Positions 18,167-28,238 of a stretch of DNA of 64,000 nucleotides are shown in pieces (within the stretch, counting starts at the first letter, position 1; every line of letters starts with the position of its first letter). The stretch covers positions 25,880 to 89,879 of the forward strand of contig JAPOVT010000013.1 in assembly GCA_026708015.1 (NCBI GenBank), in the 5' to 3' direction. The notes beneath the pieces are model-generated. The model saw only the letters and a program-made list of their open reading frames with translations. It ran no database searches and was not told the DNA's origin. The position numbers and the translations under genes were made by a program. This DNA is from a bacterium (lineage in GTDB: Bacteria; Actinomycetota; Acidimicrobiia; Acidimicrobiales; Bin134).

Positions 18167-19246
18167 TCACCGCAGCGCGCCTCCCAGCATGGAAGCCACA
18201 AAACCCATCGAGGGGTCGGACCGGCCCTCGAGCAAATCGTGATACACCGCCGCGGTCTCCTGGGGCCCAAAACGGTGGACGACGGTAAGCCAGCGATCGG
18301 TGTCGTTGAGAAGCTCGTGCCACGCGGCGGCAATTCGTCTCGTCAATTCGGCGGCTCCCCACTCCTGGGAGCGCTTGGCAATCTGGGCGGGAGCGAAGAA
18401 GAACTTGGGCAACGGACCGGGCAACTCAGTCCCACCCGATGCTGTGTCCTCCCAGTGGGTGACGCCAACGGTCAAGGAGAAGCGAAGAGCCTCGCCGAAG
18501 TGGGCATGCACCCCCGACCGCACGGTGTCGCTGCCAGCCATGTCAACCAGCCCCGAAGCGGCCTTGGGGTCGAGTTGGTTGATTTCTTCGTAGACGATCA
18601 CCTCGTCGTACAGGCCGAGACCTTCGACGAAGGCGCGGTTGCGGGCCGACGTAAGACCCACGCTGCGGTGCCCGCGTCGAGCCAGACACGCGGCCAGACA
18701 GATCGAGGTCTTCGATGAAGCACTGGTAACCAGGGTCTGCGAGGCGCCATGGAACCCGTGGTCGCCCAGGTAATCGTCGGCCAGAAACGACGTCATGAAC
18801 AGCCCGCGGAGCAAGAGGAACTCGTCGACCCGGTCATCACGGAACATGATGTCGGCGGCAACATCGCTGAAATCGGTGTAGACCGCAGCGTGGTTGGCCC
18901 GGTGGACCCCGACGTCGGTGAACGCGTCTCCCTTGGGCTCAGCGGTGATGACCACTTCGGTCGACATGGGATAGAAGCCGAAGAAGCGGCCGCCGGTCCC
19001 GATGTCGGGATGGGCGGATTCGACCACCGAGCCCAGCCCCATGGCCGGGATCCGCCCCCAGGGTGCCTCCGTAGGGAAGAAGCCCCAATAGTCGAGCATG
19101 TCGCCGGCAACCGCATAGGTCACGTTGTTTGCGGTCAGCGCGAATCTCTCCACGGCCAGCCGGATCTGCCCCGGTGTGAGTTTGGCCGGTGACGAGTCAA
19201 CTGTCCGGGTGTCGCGAAAGTCCTGGCGGTTGACCTCGAATTCCAT
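18167..19246 (-). CDS. DUF2855 family protein (MDR-like)
   Basis: 359 residues matching the DUF2855 family, related in fold to medium-chain dehydrogenases. Family-typical parts are the N-terminal VERFALTANNVTYAVAGD, WGRIPAMGLGSVVES, the FFGFYPMSTEVVI strand and a Rossmann-like TLVTSASSKTSICLA near residue 175. Substrate and reaction are unknown. The gene is divergent from 19312 with an operator-like site between them. Diverged fragments of DUF2855 genes lie at 13.8 and 40.4 kb, so at least one paralogue has decayed in this genome. Confidence 0.82.
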   Translation of the reverse strand: MEFEVNRQDFRDTRTVDSSPAKLTPGQIRLAVERFALTANNVTYAVAGDMLDYWGFFPTEAPWGRIPAMGLGSVVESAHPDIGTGGRFFGFYPMSTEVVITAEPKGDAFTDVGVHRANHAAVYTDFSDVAADIMFRDDRVDEFLLLRGLFMTSFLADDYLGDHGFHGASQTLVTSASSKTSICLAACLARRGHRSVGLTSARNRAFVEGLGLYDEVIVYEEINQLDPKAASGLVDMAGSDTVRSGVHAHFGEALRFSLTVGVTHWEDTASGGTELPGPLPKFFFAPAQIAKRSQEWGAAELTRRIAAAWHELLNDTDRWLTVVHRFGPQETAAVYHDLLEGRSDPSMGFVASMLGGALR

Positions 19247-19275
19247 AGCGGAACCCTAACGGTCGCCCCAAACTA

Positions 19276-19296
19276 TTGCCAGTGAAAGGCGCAATA
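19276..19296 (+). promoter_or_regulatory. Operator-like 21-bp site 3
   Basis: TTGCCAGTGAAAG followed by GCGCAATA, between the divergent starts at 19246 and 19312. Its right half is identical to that of site 2. TATTGC and GCAATA form an inverted repeat around it. Confidence 0.65.
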
Positions 19297-19311
19297 CTAT
19301 AAGGTCCGCCC

Positions 19312-20028
19312 ATGCCCCGGTATGGAGCGCTGAACGACACCTACGTGGCCTCCTGGTTCGAGCGAGAAGAGCCCGGCGGGCCGATGTGGGCGCTCAATCT
19401 GATGAAGTACCGAGCCGTCGCCGATTACGGGGATGGCCGGACCTCCACGCTCACCGGCGTCGAGGCCGACGATGTCTATGCACCCCACGAGCAGCTGAAG
19501 GCGGTGGGCGCCCGCATCATCCTGGTCGCACCGGTGGTCCATCAGCTGCTGGGCGACGATACCGAGTGGGACCGTATCGCCATCGCGCAGTACCCCTACC
19601 GCGCCGCCATAGCCGAGATGACCATGCGCGAGGACTTCCAGGAGTCTCACGTCCACAAGGACGCGGGAATGGAGTTCACCATTGTCATGGCGACCTTCCC
19701 GGCAGAAGACGACCCGTTACCGCCACAGGCGTCTGGAGCCGACTCCGAACAACTCCTGCTTCTCCAAGTTGTGGCCGACGCCTCGAATCCCGATCTGGCC
19801 GAGGCGATCGAATCGACCCGCATCGGCCGGTTCTGGGTCGAAGACCGGTTCCTCGGCGATCACCGGACCTTTGCCGAAGCCCGATTCGACTTGATCTCCC
19901 CGGCAACGGCCCAAGAGCTGGCGGCCGGCGGGACCACCCACGACGAGGCCAACTACGCAGTGATCGCCGACCCGCTCCTCGACGACGTGGCCCGGTCGCT
20001 GACTGACCCCACCCGGGTGTTGTTCTAG
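19312..20028 (+). CDS. DUF1330-like small-molecule enzyme or binding protein
   Basis: 238 residues. The start of the protein (MWALNLMKYR, then YAPHEQLKAVGARI) resembles DUF1330/dimeric alpha-beta barrel proteins, and a second half (LLLQVVADASN, FDLIS) may be a second such barrel. The exact role is unknown. First gene of a run with the dehalogenase-like, GST-like and TetR genes; its stop overlaps the next start (TAGTG). Site 3 lies 16 nt upstream of the ATG. Confidence 0.65.
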   Translation: MPRYGALNDTYVASWFEREEPGGPMWALNLMKYRAVADYGDGRTSTLTGVEADDVYAPHEQLKAVGARIILVAPVVHQLLGDDTEWDRIAIAQYPYRAAIAEMTMREDFQESHVHKDAGMEFTIVMATFPAEDDPLPPQASGADSEQLLLLQVVADASNPDLAEAIESTRIGRFWVEDRFLGDHRTFAEARFDLISPATAQELAAGGTTHDEANYAVIADPLLDDVARSLTDPTRVLF

Positions 20029-20963
20029 TGCGCATTCTCCGCACTCCCGACGATGCGGCCGATGGCCTGGCCGACTATCCGATCGAGCGCCGCTACATCT
20101 CGATTCCCTCCGGGAACGGCCAAGAGCTGCGCGTGCACTTCGTCGACACCGGCGACTCCGACGCCGCGCCGGTGGTCTTCCTCCACGGCAACCCGTCGTG
20201 GTCATTTATCTGGCGGCACCAGATCAATGCGGTCGCCTCGGCCGGCTGGCGTGCCATCGCTCCCGATCTGGTGGGCATGGGCATGTCTGACAAGCCGTCG
20301 GAGATGGCCGACTACACGCTGGACCGACACATCGACTGGATGCGGTCGCTGCTGTTCGATCATCTCGACCTCGCCGATATCACGTTCGTGCTGCACGACT
20401 GGGGCGGCATCATAGGCATGCGCCTGGCGGCCGAACAGCCCGACCGGGTCGGTCGCATGGTCATCTCCAACACCGGCCTCCCCTGGCGGAACATCAATGA
20501 ACCGCTCCCCGAGGTGATCGAGGCATCCGGCCCCTTGGCCGACTTCCAGGCCTTCGCGGCAGCAGCCCTGGTGTGGGAGCCGTGGACCCTGCTTCCCATG
20601 GTCATGGTGACCGAGCCCACCGCCGATCTTGTGTCTGCCTACCGGGCGCCCTATCCCGACCAGGAACTCACCGTGGGGAGCCGGGCCTTCACCCAGCTGC
20701 TGCCCACCCGCCCCGACAACCCCATGTATCCCACCAACTACGAGGCGTGGAAGGTGCTGGAGCGGTTCGACCGACCGGTGCTCACCATATTCAGCGACCT
20801 CGACGCGGTGGCCCCCGACGGCTGGAAGCCGATCACTGCTCGGATTCCCGGAGCCGCCGGCCAGCCCCACACGATTCTCAACGGCGGTGGCCACTTCCTT
20901 CAAGAAGACCTGCCCGACCAGTACACACAAGCCCTGTTGACCTGGCTGGGGGTTCCGACATGA
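20028..20963 (+). CDS. Haloalkane dehalogenase-like alpha/beta hydrolase
   Basis: 311-residue alpha/beta hydrolase. Evidence: oxyanion motif HGNPSWSFIWR near residue 53, nucleophile Asp in VLHDWGG near 123, acid Asp in IFSDLDAVAP and His in GGGHFLQED near the end. This is the arrangement of haloalkane dehalogenases (family I, DhlA-like), which hydrolyse carbon-halogen bonds. Epoxide hydrolases share part of the pattern, so the substrate is not certain. It starts at GTG 20028 and overlaps the next gene by 4 nt (ATGA at 20960). Confidence 0.82.
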   Translation: MRILRTPDDAADGLADYPIERRYISIPSGNGQELRVHFVDTGDSDAAPVVFLHGNPSWSFIWRHQINAVASAGWRAIAPDLVGMGMSDKPSEMADYTLDRHIDWMRSLLFDHLDLADITFVLHDWGGIIGMRLAAEQPDRVGRMVISNTGLPWRNINEPLPEVIEASGPLADFQAFAAAALVWEPWTLLPMVMVTEPTADLVSAYRAPYPDQELTVGSRAFTQLLPTRPDNPMYPTNYEAWKVLERFDRPVLTIFSDLDAVAPDGWKPITARIPGAAGQPHTILNGGGHFLQEDLPDQYTQALLTWLGVPT

Positions 20964-22129
20964 CCAGTCCTTATACGCTCTATGGCGCCCCGGTGTCGCT
21001 CTTCACCGGCAAGGCGCGCTCCTACCTGCGCAAGCAGGGAATCGACTTCGTCGAGGTCTCACCAGGCAGCGACCGCTATCTGAACTACATCGTGCCAACG
21101 GTGGGCCGGTGGATCATACCGGTCATGGAAACGCCCGACGGGCGGATCATTCAGGACGGCGCCGACATCATCGACCACTTCGAGAAGGGCGACGGCCAGC
21201 CGTTGCGCCGGATGTCGGTGTACCCCGAATCGCCTGTGCTCCTGGCCATCAGCCACCTGTTCGAGAACTTCGGAGGGGAAGGGCTGATGCGGCCGGCCAT
21301 GCACTACCGGTGGAACTTCGACCGCGAGAACCTGGACTATCTGCGGTCGGAATTCGCCCTCGTGGCGCCACCGGCCGCCTCGCCGGAGGAGGAGGAGAGA
21401 GTATTCCTGCACAACAGCGGGCGCATGCGCAAGGCGACGGTGAAGTTCGGAGCCACCCCAGAGACCGCTCCACTAATCGAGCAGGCCTTCCACCAATGGC
21501 TCGATCTCTTCAACACCCACCTCGCCCACCATCCCTACCTGCTCGGCGGACAACCCACCATCGGCGATTTCGGACTAATAGCCGCCATGTGGGCCCATCT
21601 GTTCCGCGATCCGGTGCCGCAGTCGCTGATCAAGGCTCACGCGCCCCGGGTGGGGCGGTGGGTCGAGCGCATGGCCACCAGCGAGCCCTACGCCCACGAG
21701 TACGACGCCGAAACCGACATGATTTCCGACAACGACGTCCCCGAGACGCTGAAATCGATGATGCGCCATGTGGCCGATGAATGGCTGCCCGAGATCGCGG
21801 CCCACTACGAACACGCCAACCAGTGGCTAGCCGAACGGCCCGACTTGGTTACCGGCACCAACGGCAAAGACAACCCGGCCAGCCGCAACATTGGCGAGGC
21901 CGTTTTCGAGTGGCGGGGGACGCGCATCACCACCGTCGTCCAGCCCTACCGCTTCTGGCTGCTCCAACGCCTTCATGACGATCTGGCCACCGCCGAACCC
22001 TCCGATCAGGCTCGGGTTCGCCAACTCTTCCGCGACACGGGCGTCGAGGCCCTGCTCGACCTTCGGACCATTCGACGGGTCGAGCGGGTGCACCATCTCG
22101 AGGTCTGGGGCCCAGTCAGCGACGACTGA
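20960..22129 (+). CDS. Glutathione S-transferase-like protein
   Basis: 389 residues with a thioredoxin-like N-terminal domain (YTLYGAPVSLFTGKARSYLRK, DGRIIQDGADIIDHFE) and a helical C-terminal domain (LLGGQPTIGDFGLIAAMW), as in GST-like proteins, plus about 130 extra C-terminal residues. In an actinobacterium the thiol cofactor may not be glutathione. Start ATG 20960 overlaps the hydrolase stop; the frame is open further upstream but overlaps that gene. Together with the dehalogenase-like gene it suggests detoxification or degradation of an alkylating or halogenated compound. Confidence 0.75.
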   Translation: MTSPYTLYGAPVSLFTGKARSYLRKQGIDFVEVSPGSDRYLNYIVPTVGRWIIPVMETPDGRIIQDGADIIDHFEKGDGQPLRRMSVYPESPVLLAISHLFENFGGEGLMRPAMHYRWNFDRENLDYLRSEFALVAPPAASPEEEERVFLHNSGRMRKATVKFGATPETAPLIEQAFHQWLDLFNTHLAHHPYLLGGQPTIGDFGLIAAMWAHLFRDPVPQSLIKAHAPRVGRWVERMATSEPYAHEYDAETDMISDNDVPETLKSMMRHVADEWLPEIAAHYEHANQWLAERPDLVTGTNGKDNPASRNIGEAVFEWRGTRITTVVQPYRFWLLQRLHDDLATAEPSDQARVRQLFRDTGVEALLDLRTIRRVERVHHLEVWGPVSDD

Positions 22130-22161
22130 GACGCTCAAGTGACTGCTACCGTCAAACCGCG

Positions 22162-22770
22162 ATGACCGACGTGGACCGCACCGACGCATCCGTCGACGGG
22201 CGGGTCGCCCGCCGAGAGCGCAACATCAACGCCGCTCTCGACACCGTCCTCGAAATGTTTGGCGAGGAGTCGCTCTTCCCGACCATCGAGCAGGTCTCCA
22301 AGCGGTCTGGACTTTCCCTGCGATCCCTCTACCGATACTTCGCCGATCCCGGCGAGCTCGTCGAATCCGCCATCCATCGCCATCGCGAGCTCATGAGGGA
22401 CGCTGGCCACCTCCACAAGATCGGCCAAGGACCGCTCGACCGCCGTATTGACGACTTCGCGGCCATGCGGCTCCGACTCTATGAGAGAGCCGGCTCGGTG
22501 TATCGGGCTGCGGTACACAATGCTCCCAACCACCCCCGGGTTCGCGACTGGCTGGCCGTAGCCCGCGACGACCTCCGCGACCAGTTCCAACTCCAGTTCG
22601 CTCCCGAGTTGGGTGCCGTGAAGACATCCGATCGTCAGGCCGTTCTATCCGCCGGCGACGTCCTTTTCCAGTTCGACACCATCGACTACCTGCGCCGCCA
22701 TCGCCGATGCACCATCGCCGAGACCGAGGCCGTGCTTCGGGCCGCGCTAGAGGCAATCCTCCGGCCCTGA
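22162..22770 (+). CDS. TetR family transcriptional regulator
   Basis: 202 residues. The N-terminal helix-turn-helix spans residues 20-70 (TIEQVSKRSGLSLRSLYRYFADPGELV), followed by a helical ligand-binding domain without an assigned family. It is the last gene of the 19312-22770 run. Candidate regulator of the TTGCCAGT-type sites at 17.4, 19.3 and 31.9 kb; this link is inference from position only. From 22771 to 22961 no gene is evident. Confidence 0.88.
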   Translation: MTDVDRTDASVDGRVARRERNINAALDTVLEMFGEESLFPTIEQVSKRSGLSLRSLYRYFADPGELVESAIHRHRELMRDAGHLHKIGQGPLDRRIDDFAAMRLRLYERAGSVYRAAVHNAPNHPRVRDWLAVARDDLRDQFQLQFAPELGAVKTSDRQAVLSAGDVLFQFDTIDYLRRHRRCTIAETEAVLRAALEAILRP

Positions 22771-22961
22771 ACGGGAGGCGCTAGCCGCCTGCTGGACCAA
22801 CGAGCTCTGGGGATAGCTCTCCGAACACAGATCAGGTACGCCTCGTCTGCGGTTGACTAGGAAGCGGTTGTCCCGTCCGCTGGTAGTGTTGCCATCGTGT
22901 TCGCTTGGGGGGATGGGTTAGCGGGAGCGCGGGGCCTGGGCGTAGAAGCCATCTCGCTTCC

Positions 22962-25900
22962 ATGATGGCGAGCGAGATGACCGGCGATGCCAGTGCTGTT
23001 CTTGATGGAGCGGTATCCAAGCTCGAATCGCATGCCTATGAGCAGACTGACGGAGTATGGCTTGAAGTTCTGACCGCTGAAGTGGCTCCGCACATCCGCG
23101 ACTGGAATATCGGTGACTGCTGGCGCTGGTCGGAATGGCCCGATAGAGACGAAGTGATGCCCGAAGGCACGCCGTCCGTCGACGTCGGTATTGACCTTGT
23201 GGCCCGCCGACGCGATGACGGGAAGTGGGTGGCGATCCAGGCGAAGGCCCGACAGCTTGACGAGATGGGTGAGGGTGCCCCGATTCTCTCGCGGGAAATG
23301 AACAAGTTTCTGTCCGCAGCGGCGGACAAGGACATTTGGGCCGAACGGTGGCTGGCGGTCAACGGAAACGTCCCTATCAGCGGGCACTCACCTGGCAAGG
23401 TCGCCATGTCGGGCACCCCTGTCAAGTTGGTGAACGTTGCCCAAGCCGTTGAGAGGCAAAGGGCAGCGCTGGATGCGGCATCAGAGTTCGACCAATCCCC
23501 TAGTGGCAGCGCTGGGACTGGGCGCAAGCCTGCTGATGATGGTGAGCCATTCTCACAGACGCGTTCTGATATGCAGCGGGAAGCCGTTGACTTGGCTGTG
23601 GAGCGGCTGAGAGACAATGAGCAGGCCGAAGAGGTGGGTATCCCAAGAGGCGAGGCCCGAGGGCGCATCGTCCTGCCCTGTGGTGCTGGGAAGACGAGGA
23701 TTGCTCTGCGGATCGTCGAAAAATTGACCTACCAGGGCGAATTGTCTGTGGTGCTGTGCCCGTCGATAGCGCTTGTGGCGCAGATACGCCGCGAATTCCT
23801 AGAGCACGCCGAGCTTTCGCTGAGGTCAATGGCGGTTTGCTCTGACCAGGGCGTCGCGGCTGATGAGGAGAAGGTGGCCAACGCCGATGACGCCACCCTG
23901 GACAGGGGTTTGGAGACTGTTGAAACGCTGAAGGGCTGCCCCGTCACGACCGATCCGTCCGAAATCGCCGACTGGATAAGAGAAAGGCGCACAGGTCCCG
24001 CTAGCGAGATGGTGAGCATCATTTTCGGCACTTACCAGTCGGCCAGGCGAGTGTCGGATGGCATCAAGCAGGCCGACGCGGCTGATGCCTTCAAGGTGCT
24101 GATCTGCGACGAAGCCCACCGCACTGCGGGAGTGCGACGCCGCAAGCGCAGCACTGCCGCTGATGTGATGCTGAGCGACTTCACTCTTTGCCACGACCGC
24201 GACGCATTCCCTGCGACCTACCGCGTCTATCAGACAGCTACCCCGCGCATCTACGGCGACAGCGCCCTGGCTGAGACAGCAGGCCGCTCTGACAAGCATG
24301 ACTTTGTGGTCAGACATATGGACGACCAGTCTGTTTTCGGGGTGGAGCTTTACCGCCGCTCCTACGTAGATGCCGTCAGCAACGGGTGGCTGTCGGACTA
24401 TCGGATCATCGCCATGGGCATCGGTGACCAGGCGGCAATCGACCTCGCCAACCTGCTGGTCCGCCAAGCTGACGAGGAGGCAGCGCGCCAAGCGGAAGCG
24501 GCAGCGACCGGGGGGAAGCCTCAGTCGCGATCCAGGCGTGGGGAGATGCTCCCTACCACTGGCGATTATCTCAAGGGAATGGCTTTCGCGTTGGCGATGG
24601 GAGGGGGAGCCGTATCAAAGGACGGAAGCTACGTTCCGATCAAGTCGTGCATCGGGTTCCTGAACACCATCGCCCGCAGCAAAGCCATGACCGATGTTCT
24701 GCAATCCGATGCGGTGAAGGAATGGATCGCCGCCGAGGTGGGGGAATCAATTTCCGATTTCAAGTTGGAGCATCTTGACGCGTCTACGCCTGTTGCTGGG
24801 CGCGACGAGGCTAAACGCCACCTGGCCAAAGCCACCTCCGATAATCCGCATGCCGTTCTCAACGTCGGGATATTCGGCGAGGGCACCGACTCCCCGTCGC
24901 TGTCGGCCGTAGCCTTCCTGGAACCGCGCAAATCCTCCATCGACGTGGTTCAAGCAGTCGGGCGGGCAATGCGCCGCGCTCAGGGCAAAGACCTCGGCTA
25001 CATCGTGGTCCCCGTGGTCATCCCCCCGGGCGTGGACGCTGAGCGGCATCTCGCCACCAGCGACAGGCACGAGGGCTGGCGAGAACTCGGCGACATACTC
25101 CAGGCGCTTCGCGCCCACGACAAGCGGATCGAGGACTCGCTGCCCGAGATGCTGACCATCTCATTGCCCTCTAACCAGCCGCCGCCGTTGGAGATGCGAA
25201 CAGTCGTGGCAGTGGGCAGACCCAGCCAAAGGAACCTCTCATATGCCGTCGTGAAGGGCAGCAGAGACGATGCCGAAGACATCGCCCGCGCCGCGGTGAA
25301 GCAAGATCGCCCGCTGCTCGACTTCGACGACGCCGAGCCCTTCGCCAAGGCACTGTGGTCAGAGCTCAAAGATCAGCCGACTGCGATGATCGTCCACGTC
25401 GAGCGTCCCGACGGCAGCACAGAGACACGCGAGGACGCAGTGGTACGCCACAAGCCGAAACCCAGCCAAGAGATTGGAGATGTCAACGAGAGGCAGACCA
25501 AGCGGCGAGCAGGCAAAATGGCGAACGGCGAACGCGGCAGACCAGTCCCGAATCCCGCTGAACGCGAGCGACAGCGCAAAGAGCAAGAAGCCCAGAAGAA
25601 GGCCGTGTTCGAAGAGCACATCCAAGGGGTGCTGCTCGACTTGTCGGAGCAGATGGGCGGCGCCATCGCCATGAACCTGCTGGAGAAGTCGGGTCTGACG
25701 GGCAACAAGGTCCAACGCGACTTGAACCTGCTCAGAGGCACAGTGAATGAGGCGGCCAGGTACATCCACGAAGAGTCCGAGCTGTCGGTGGCGCTGAACG
25801 CCCACTTCGGGCTCGACCAGTTGTCGGCACCCAAACAGAACAAGCCGAGGGCTGATGGCGCGACCATCGCCGCCTTGCTGTGGATGAACGCGGCGATGCT

Positions 25901-28238
25901 GCATCAGAGAATCCACTCTGGCGGATGGCTCGGACACAGGGGGATAGAAGCCCTCGCAGATGTCAAGGCAGCACCCGAGCCGGACGAGATGTTCCGCGAC
26001 TCGTGGCAAGCCATCACCAGGCAGGACTTCCTGCCTGTTATCGAACCAGCGGTGGAAGCCCTGACAGCAGCGAAGAGGACGGGGATGCTCGGCGGGTTTC
26101 GCCGCGCCCTTCGACACATAGCGGGCGAGGCGGAGATGATCGCCGAGACCTACGCCGATATGGGCACAGACCACGCCGGGGCGCTGTTCAATGAGGTCAT
26201 GGGAGACCAGTCATCTGATGGCGCGTTTTTTACCCGCCCTGTAGCAGCGGACATAGCAGCGTGGCTGGCATTGGATGCCGTTGACCCTGACAACGATTTG
26301 GACTGGTCTGACAGCGATGTCTGGCGTGCCCACAAGACCGTTGACTTGGCGTGCGGATCGGGCACACTGCTCGCTGCTGTGATGGCCGAGATGAAGCGCC
26401 GAGCAAGACTTCACTGCGCTGACGACGAACGGTCAGCCAACTTGCAGAAAGTCGCAGTCGAAGAGGTGCTCAAAGGCCTCGACGTGAACCCCGTGTCCCT
26501 CCAACTGGCGGCCACCCAGCTCATGTCGGGCAACGCCGACGTGAAATACCGAAAGATGGGCCTCCACCTGATGCCCTACGGGCCGCAACCCGGTGGTGGA
26601 TCCGCCGCAGGCACCCTCGAACTGTTGGCCAGAAGCGAGATCATCGACTCGGGGCGGCTTTTTGACGATGCAGCCGAATCTGTCACCATCAAGACTGGAG
26701 CCGAGACAACACTTGAAGGCCCCGAAATGGACGACGCGGCAGCAGCAGCCGCGAATGCTCGCATCGTCATTATGAATCCGCCATTCACAAATCGGTCCAA
26801 AGCAGGCGAGAAGTTTGATCAGGATGACCAGAGGGCGCTGCGCAGCAGAATGGACGCTCTTGAAGGAATGCTGGTCAATGCCGATCTTTCGCTGGATGGA
26901 GTTCTTGATAAGAACTCCATCCAGCCAATGTTTGAAACATTGGCCGGATATTGCCTGGCCAAGGACGGCGCAGGGGTCATCGTGATGATCGCTCCAATGG
27001 TAATCGCAACGGCAGCGTCAGCAGAGGTGATGCGCTTATGGATGGCAGAGAGGTTCCATGTCCACACCATCTTGACGAACTTCGCCACCCGTGACGGAAA
27101 CCTGTCTCAGAACACGGAGATAAACGAGAGCATCTTTGTGTTCACCCGCTACGAGGGTTCCCAACACCCGTCACGGATCATCCGTTGGACCGATTCCCCA
27201 CCAATGAGCAGGAAACCGAGACACTGCACACCCTCCTGCGGTCAGCCGATGCGGGAAGACTGCCCGACGGATGGGGCGAAATCTCATACTGGCCTGCCGA
27301 GAGGGTCACCGCCGGCGACTGGACCGCTGCTGTGCTGCGCTCACCTGTTCTCGCATCAGCGGCCGCGGAATTCGCCGATTCCGATGACCTGGCAGCGTTG
27401 CAGAGAGAGAGAGAGAGAGAGAGACGAACCGTCCACAAAACCAACCCGTTGCTCAGCGCCCAATACCGCAGAGCGAAGAGCAAGTGAGACAGGGCAACGT
27501 GATGGTTCACACCACGCTTCAACCGCTAAACGCCAACTACCGCAGGACGGGACGTCGTCCAGAAGCGATGACGTAGCGGTACACGCGACAGGACAAGCAA
27601 TGCGCGACGACTACAGCAAGCAGGACACTGGCGAATTCGAAACTTTCCCTGTGCTGCAATCCAAAGGGGCAGACGGCCAGCAGCGGATCGAGGCGGTGCC
27701 CGACGCATATTGGGAGTGGAAGAAGCCAGGTAAACCCCCAATTTTAGAAAAGGCTGGGCATCTGCTGGTCTCAATGGGTCATCAGCTTTCGACGGCCCGC
27801 CTCACCGCGGTCGCCTCTGACGAGCGCTATGTCGGACAGGGCTGGATGCCCGTCACAGGCCTCGACCCAGAGGAATCGAAGGCAACTGCCGTGTTCTTGA
27901 ACTCCACACCAGGACGTTTGCTGATCCTGCGGTGTCCGGGAAAGACACTGAGATTCCCGTTCTACAACCCCGCCGTCTGGCGCGACCTCCCGATCCCCGA
28001 CCTCGAAGACGAGCGTATCCGCGAGACACTGGCGGCCTGTTGGGAGTCGACCCGCCATGTGGAAGTGCCACAGTTCCGTGAAGGCTACTGCGACGTGCGC
28101 CGTCAGTGGGACGAGGCGGTTGCCGATGCGCTCGGCTGGGATGCCGCTCACTTGGCCGAGCTCGGCGGCCTGATTGCCCAAGAACCGCCTGTGAGAGGAC
28201 TTGCTTACGGGCAGTACGGCGACGGAACCGACGAGTAA
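22962..28238 (+). CDS. Single-chain restriction-modification protein (nuclease-helicase-methylase, Type ISP-like)
   Basis: About 1758 residues. In order: a PD-(D/E)XK-type nuclease near residues 75-100 (GIDLVARRR...WVAIQAKA); a superfamily 2 helicase with Walker A LPCGAGKT near 240, DEAH in ICDEAHRTAG near 382, TAT in YQTATPRIY and QAVGRAMR near 664; an N6-adenine methylase with motif I DLACGSGT near 1128 and NPPF near 1272; and a target-recognition region to the C-terminus. This matches Type ISP enzymes such as LlaGI, which cut phage DNA and methylate self DNA. From 27183 to about 27600 the protein-like frame jumps to another frame around an (AG)11.5 tract, although the long frame stays open. 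Start ATG 22962 is preferred to TTG 22905. Confidence 0.85.
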   Translation: MMASEMTGDASAVLDGAVSKLESHAYEQTDGVWLEVLTAEVAPHIRDWNIGDCWRWSEWPDRDEVMPEGTPSVDVGIDLVARRRDDGKWVAIQAKARQLDEMGEGAPILSREMNKFLSAAADKDIWAERWLAVNGNVPISGHSPGKVAMSGTPVKLVNVAQAVERQRAALDAASEFDQSPSGSAGTGRKPADDGEPFSQTRSDMQREAVDLAVERLRDNEQAEEVGIPRGEARGRIVLPCGAGKTRIALRIVEKLTYQGELSVVLCPSIALVAQIRREFLEHAELSLRSMAVCSDQGVAADEEKVANADDATLDRGLETVETLKGCPVTTDPSEIADWIRERRTGPASEMVSIIFGTYQSARRVSDGIKQADAADAFKVLICDEAHRTAGVRRRKRSTAADVMLSDFTLCHDRDAFPATYRVYQTATPRIYGDSALAETAGRSDKHDFVVRHMDDQSVFGVELYRRSYVDAVSNGWLSDYRIIAMGIGDQAAIDLANLLVRQADEEAARQAEAAATGGKPQSRSRRGEMLPTTGDYLKGMAFALAMGGGAVSKDGSYVPIKSCIGFLNTIARSKAMTDVLQSDAVKEWIAAEVGESISDFKLEHLDASTPVAGRDEAKRHLAKATSDNPHAVLNVGIFGEGTDSPSLSAVAFLEPRKSSIDVVQAVGRAMRRAQGKDLGYIVVPVVIPPGVDAERHLATSDRHEGWRELGDILQALRAHDKRIEDSLPEMLTISLPSNQPPPLEMRTVVAVGRPSQRNLSYAVVKGSRDDAEDIARAAVKQDRPLLDFDDAEPFAKALWSELKDQPTAMIVHVERPDGSTETREDAVVRHKPKPSQEIGDVNERQTKRRAGKMANGERGRPVPNPAERERQRKEQEAQKKAVFEEHIQGVLLDLSEQMGGAIAMNLLEKSGLTGNKVQRDLNLLRGTVNEAARYIHEESELSVALNAHFGLDQLSAPKQNKPRADGATIAALLWMNAAMLHQRIHSGGWLGHRGIEALADVKAAPEPDEMFRDSWQAITRQDFLPVIEPAVEALTAAKRTGMLGGFRRALRHIAGEAEMIAETYADMGTDHAGALFNEVMGDQSSDGAFFTRPVAADIAAWLALDAVDPDNDLDWSDSDVWRAHKTVDLACGSGTLLAAVMAEMKRRARLHCADDERSANLQKVAVEEVLKGLDVNPVSLQLAATQLMSGNADVKYRKMGLHLMPYGPQPGGGSAAGTLELLARSEIIDSGRLFDDAAESVTIKTGAETTLEGPEMDDAAAAAANARIVIMNPPFTNRSKAGEKFDQDDQRALRSRMDALEGMLVNADLSLDGVLDKNSIQPMFETLAGYCLAKDGAGVIVMIAPMVIATAASAEVMRLWMAERFHVHTILTNFATRDGNLSQNTEINESIFVFTRYEGSQHPSRIIRWTDSPPMSRKPRHCTPSCGQPMREDCPTDGAKSHTGLPRGSPPATGPLLCCAHLFSHQRPRNSPIPMTWQRCRERERERDEPSTKPTRCSAPNTAERRASETGQRDGSHHASTAKRQLPQDGTSSRSDDVAVHATGQAMRDDYSKQDTGEFETFPVLQSKGADGQQRIEAVPDAYWEWKKPGKPPILEKAGHLLVSMGHQLSTARLTAVASDERYVGQGWMPVTGLDPEESKATAVFLNSTPGRLLILRCPGKTLRFPFYNPAVWRDLPIPDLEDERIRETLAACWESTRHVEVPQFREGYCDVRRQWDEAVADALGWDAAHLAELGGLIAQEPPVRGLAYGQYGDGTDE
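27402..27424 (+). repeat. (AG)11.5 dinucleotide tract inside the R-M gene
   Basis: A 23-nt uninterrupted AG run inside the target-recognition part of the restriction-modification gene. Simple repeats of this kind change length by slippage and shift the frame, a classic phase-variation device in R-M genes. Adding one AG unit would connect the upstream protein-like frame (from 27185) to the downstream C-terminal frame. Confidence 0.9.

Noticed and set aside
22905..22961. TTG start for the R-M protein
   Set aside because: The extra residues (GGWVSGSAGPG) are low-complexity; ATG 22962 fits the conserved start better.
27185..27487. Separate 100-residue gene inside the R-M gene
   Set aside because: Its translation continues the R-M protein sequence in a shifted frame, so it is a frame switch, not a gene.
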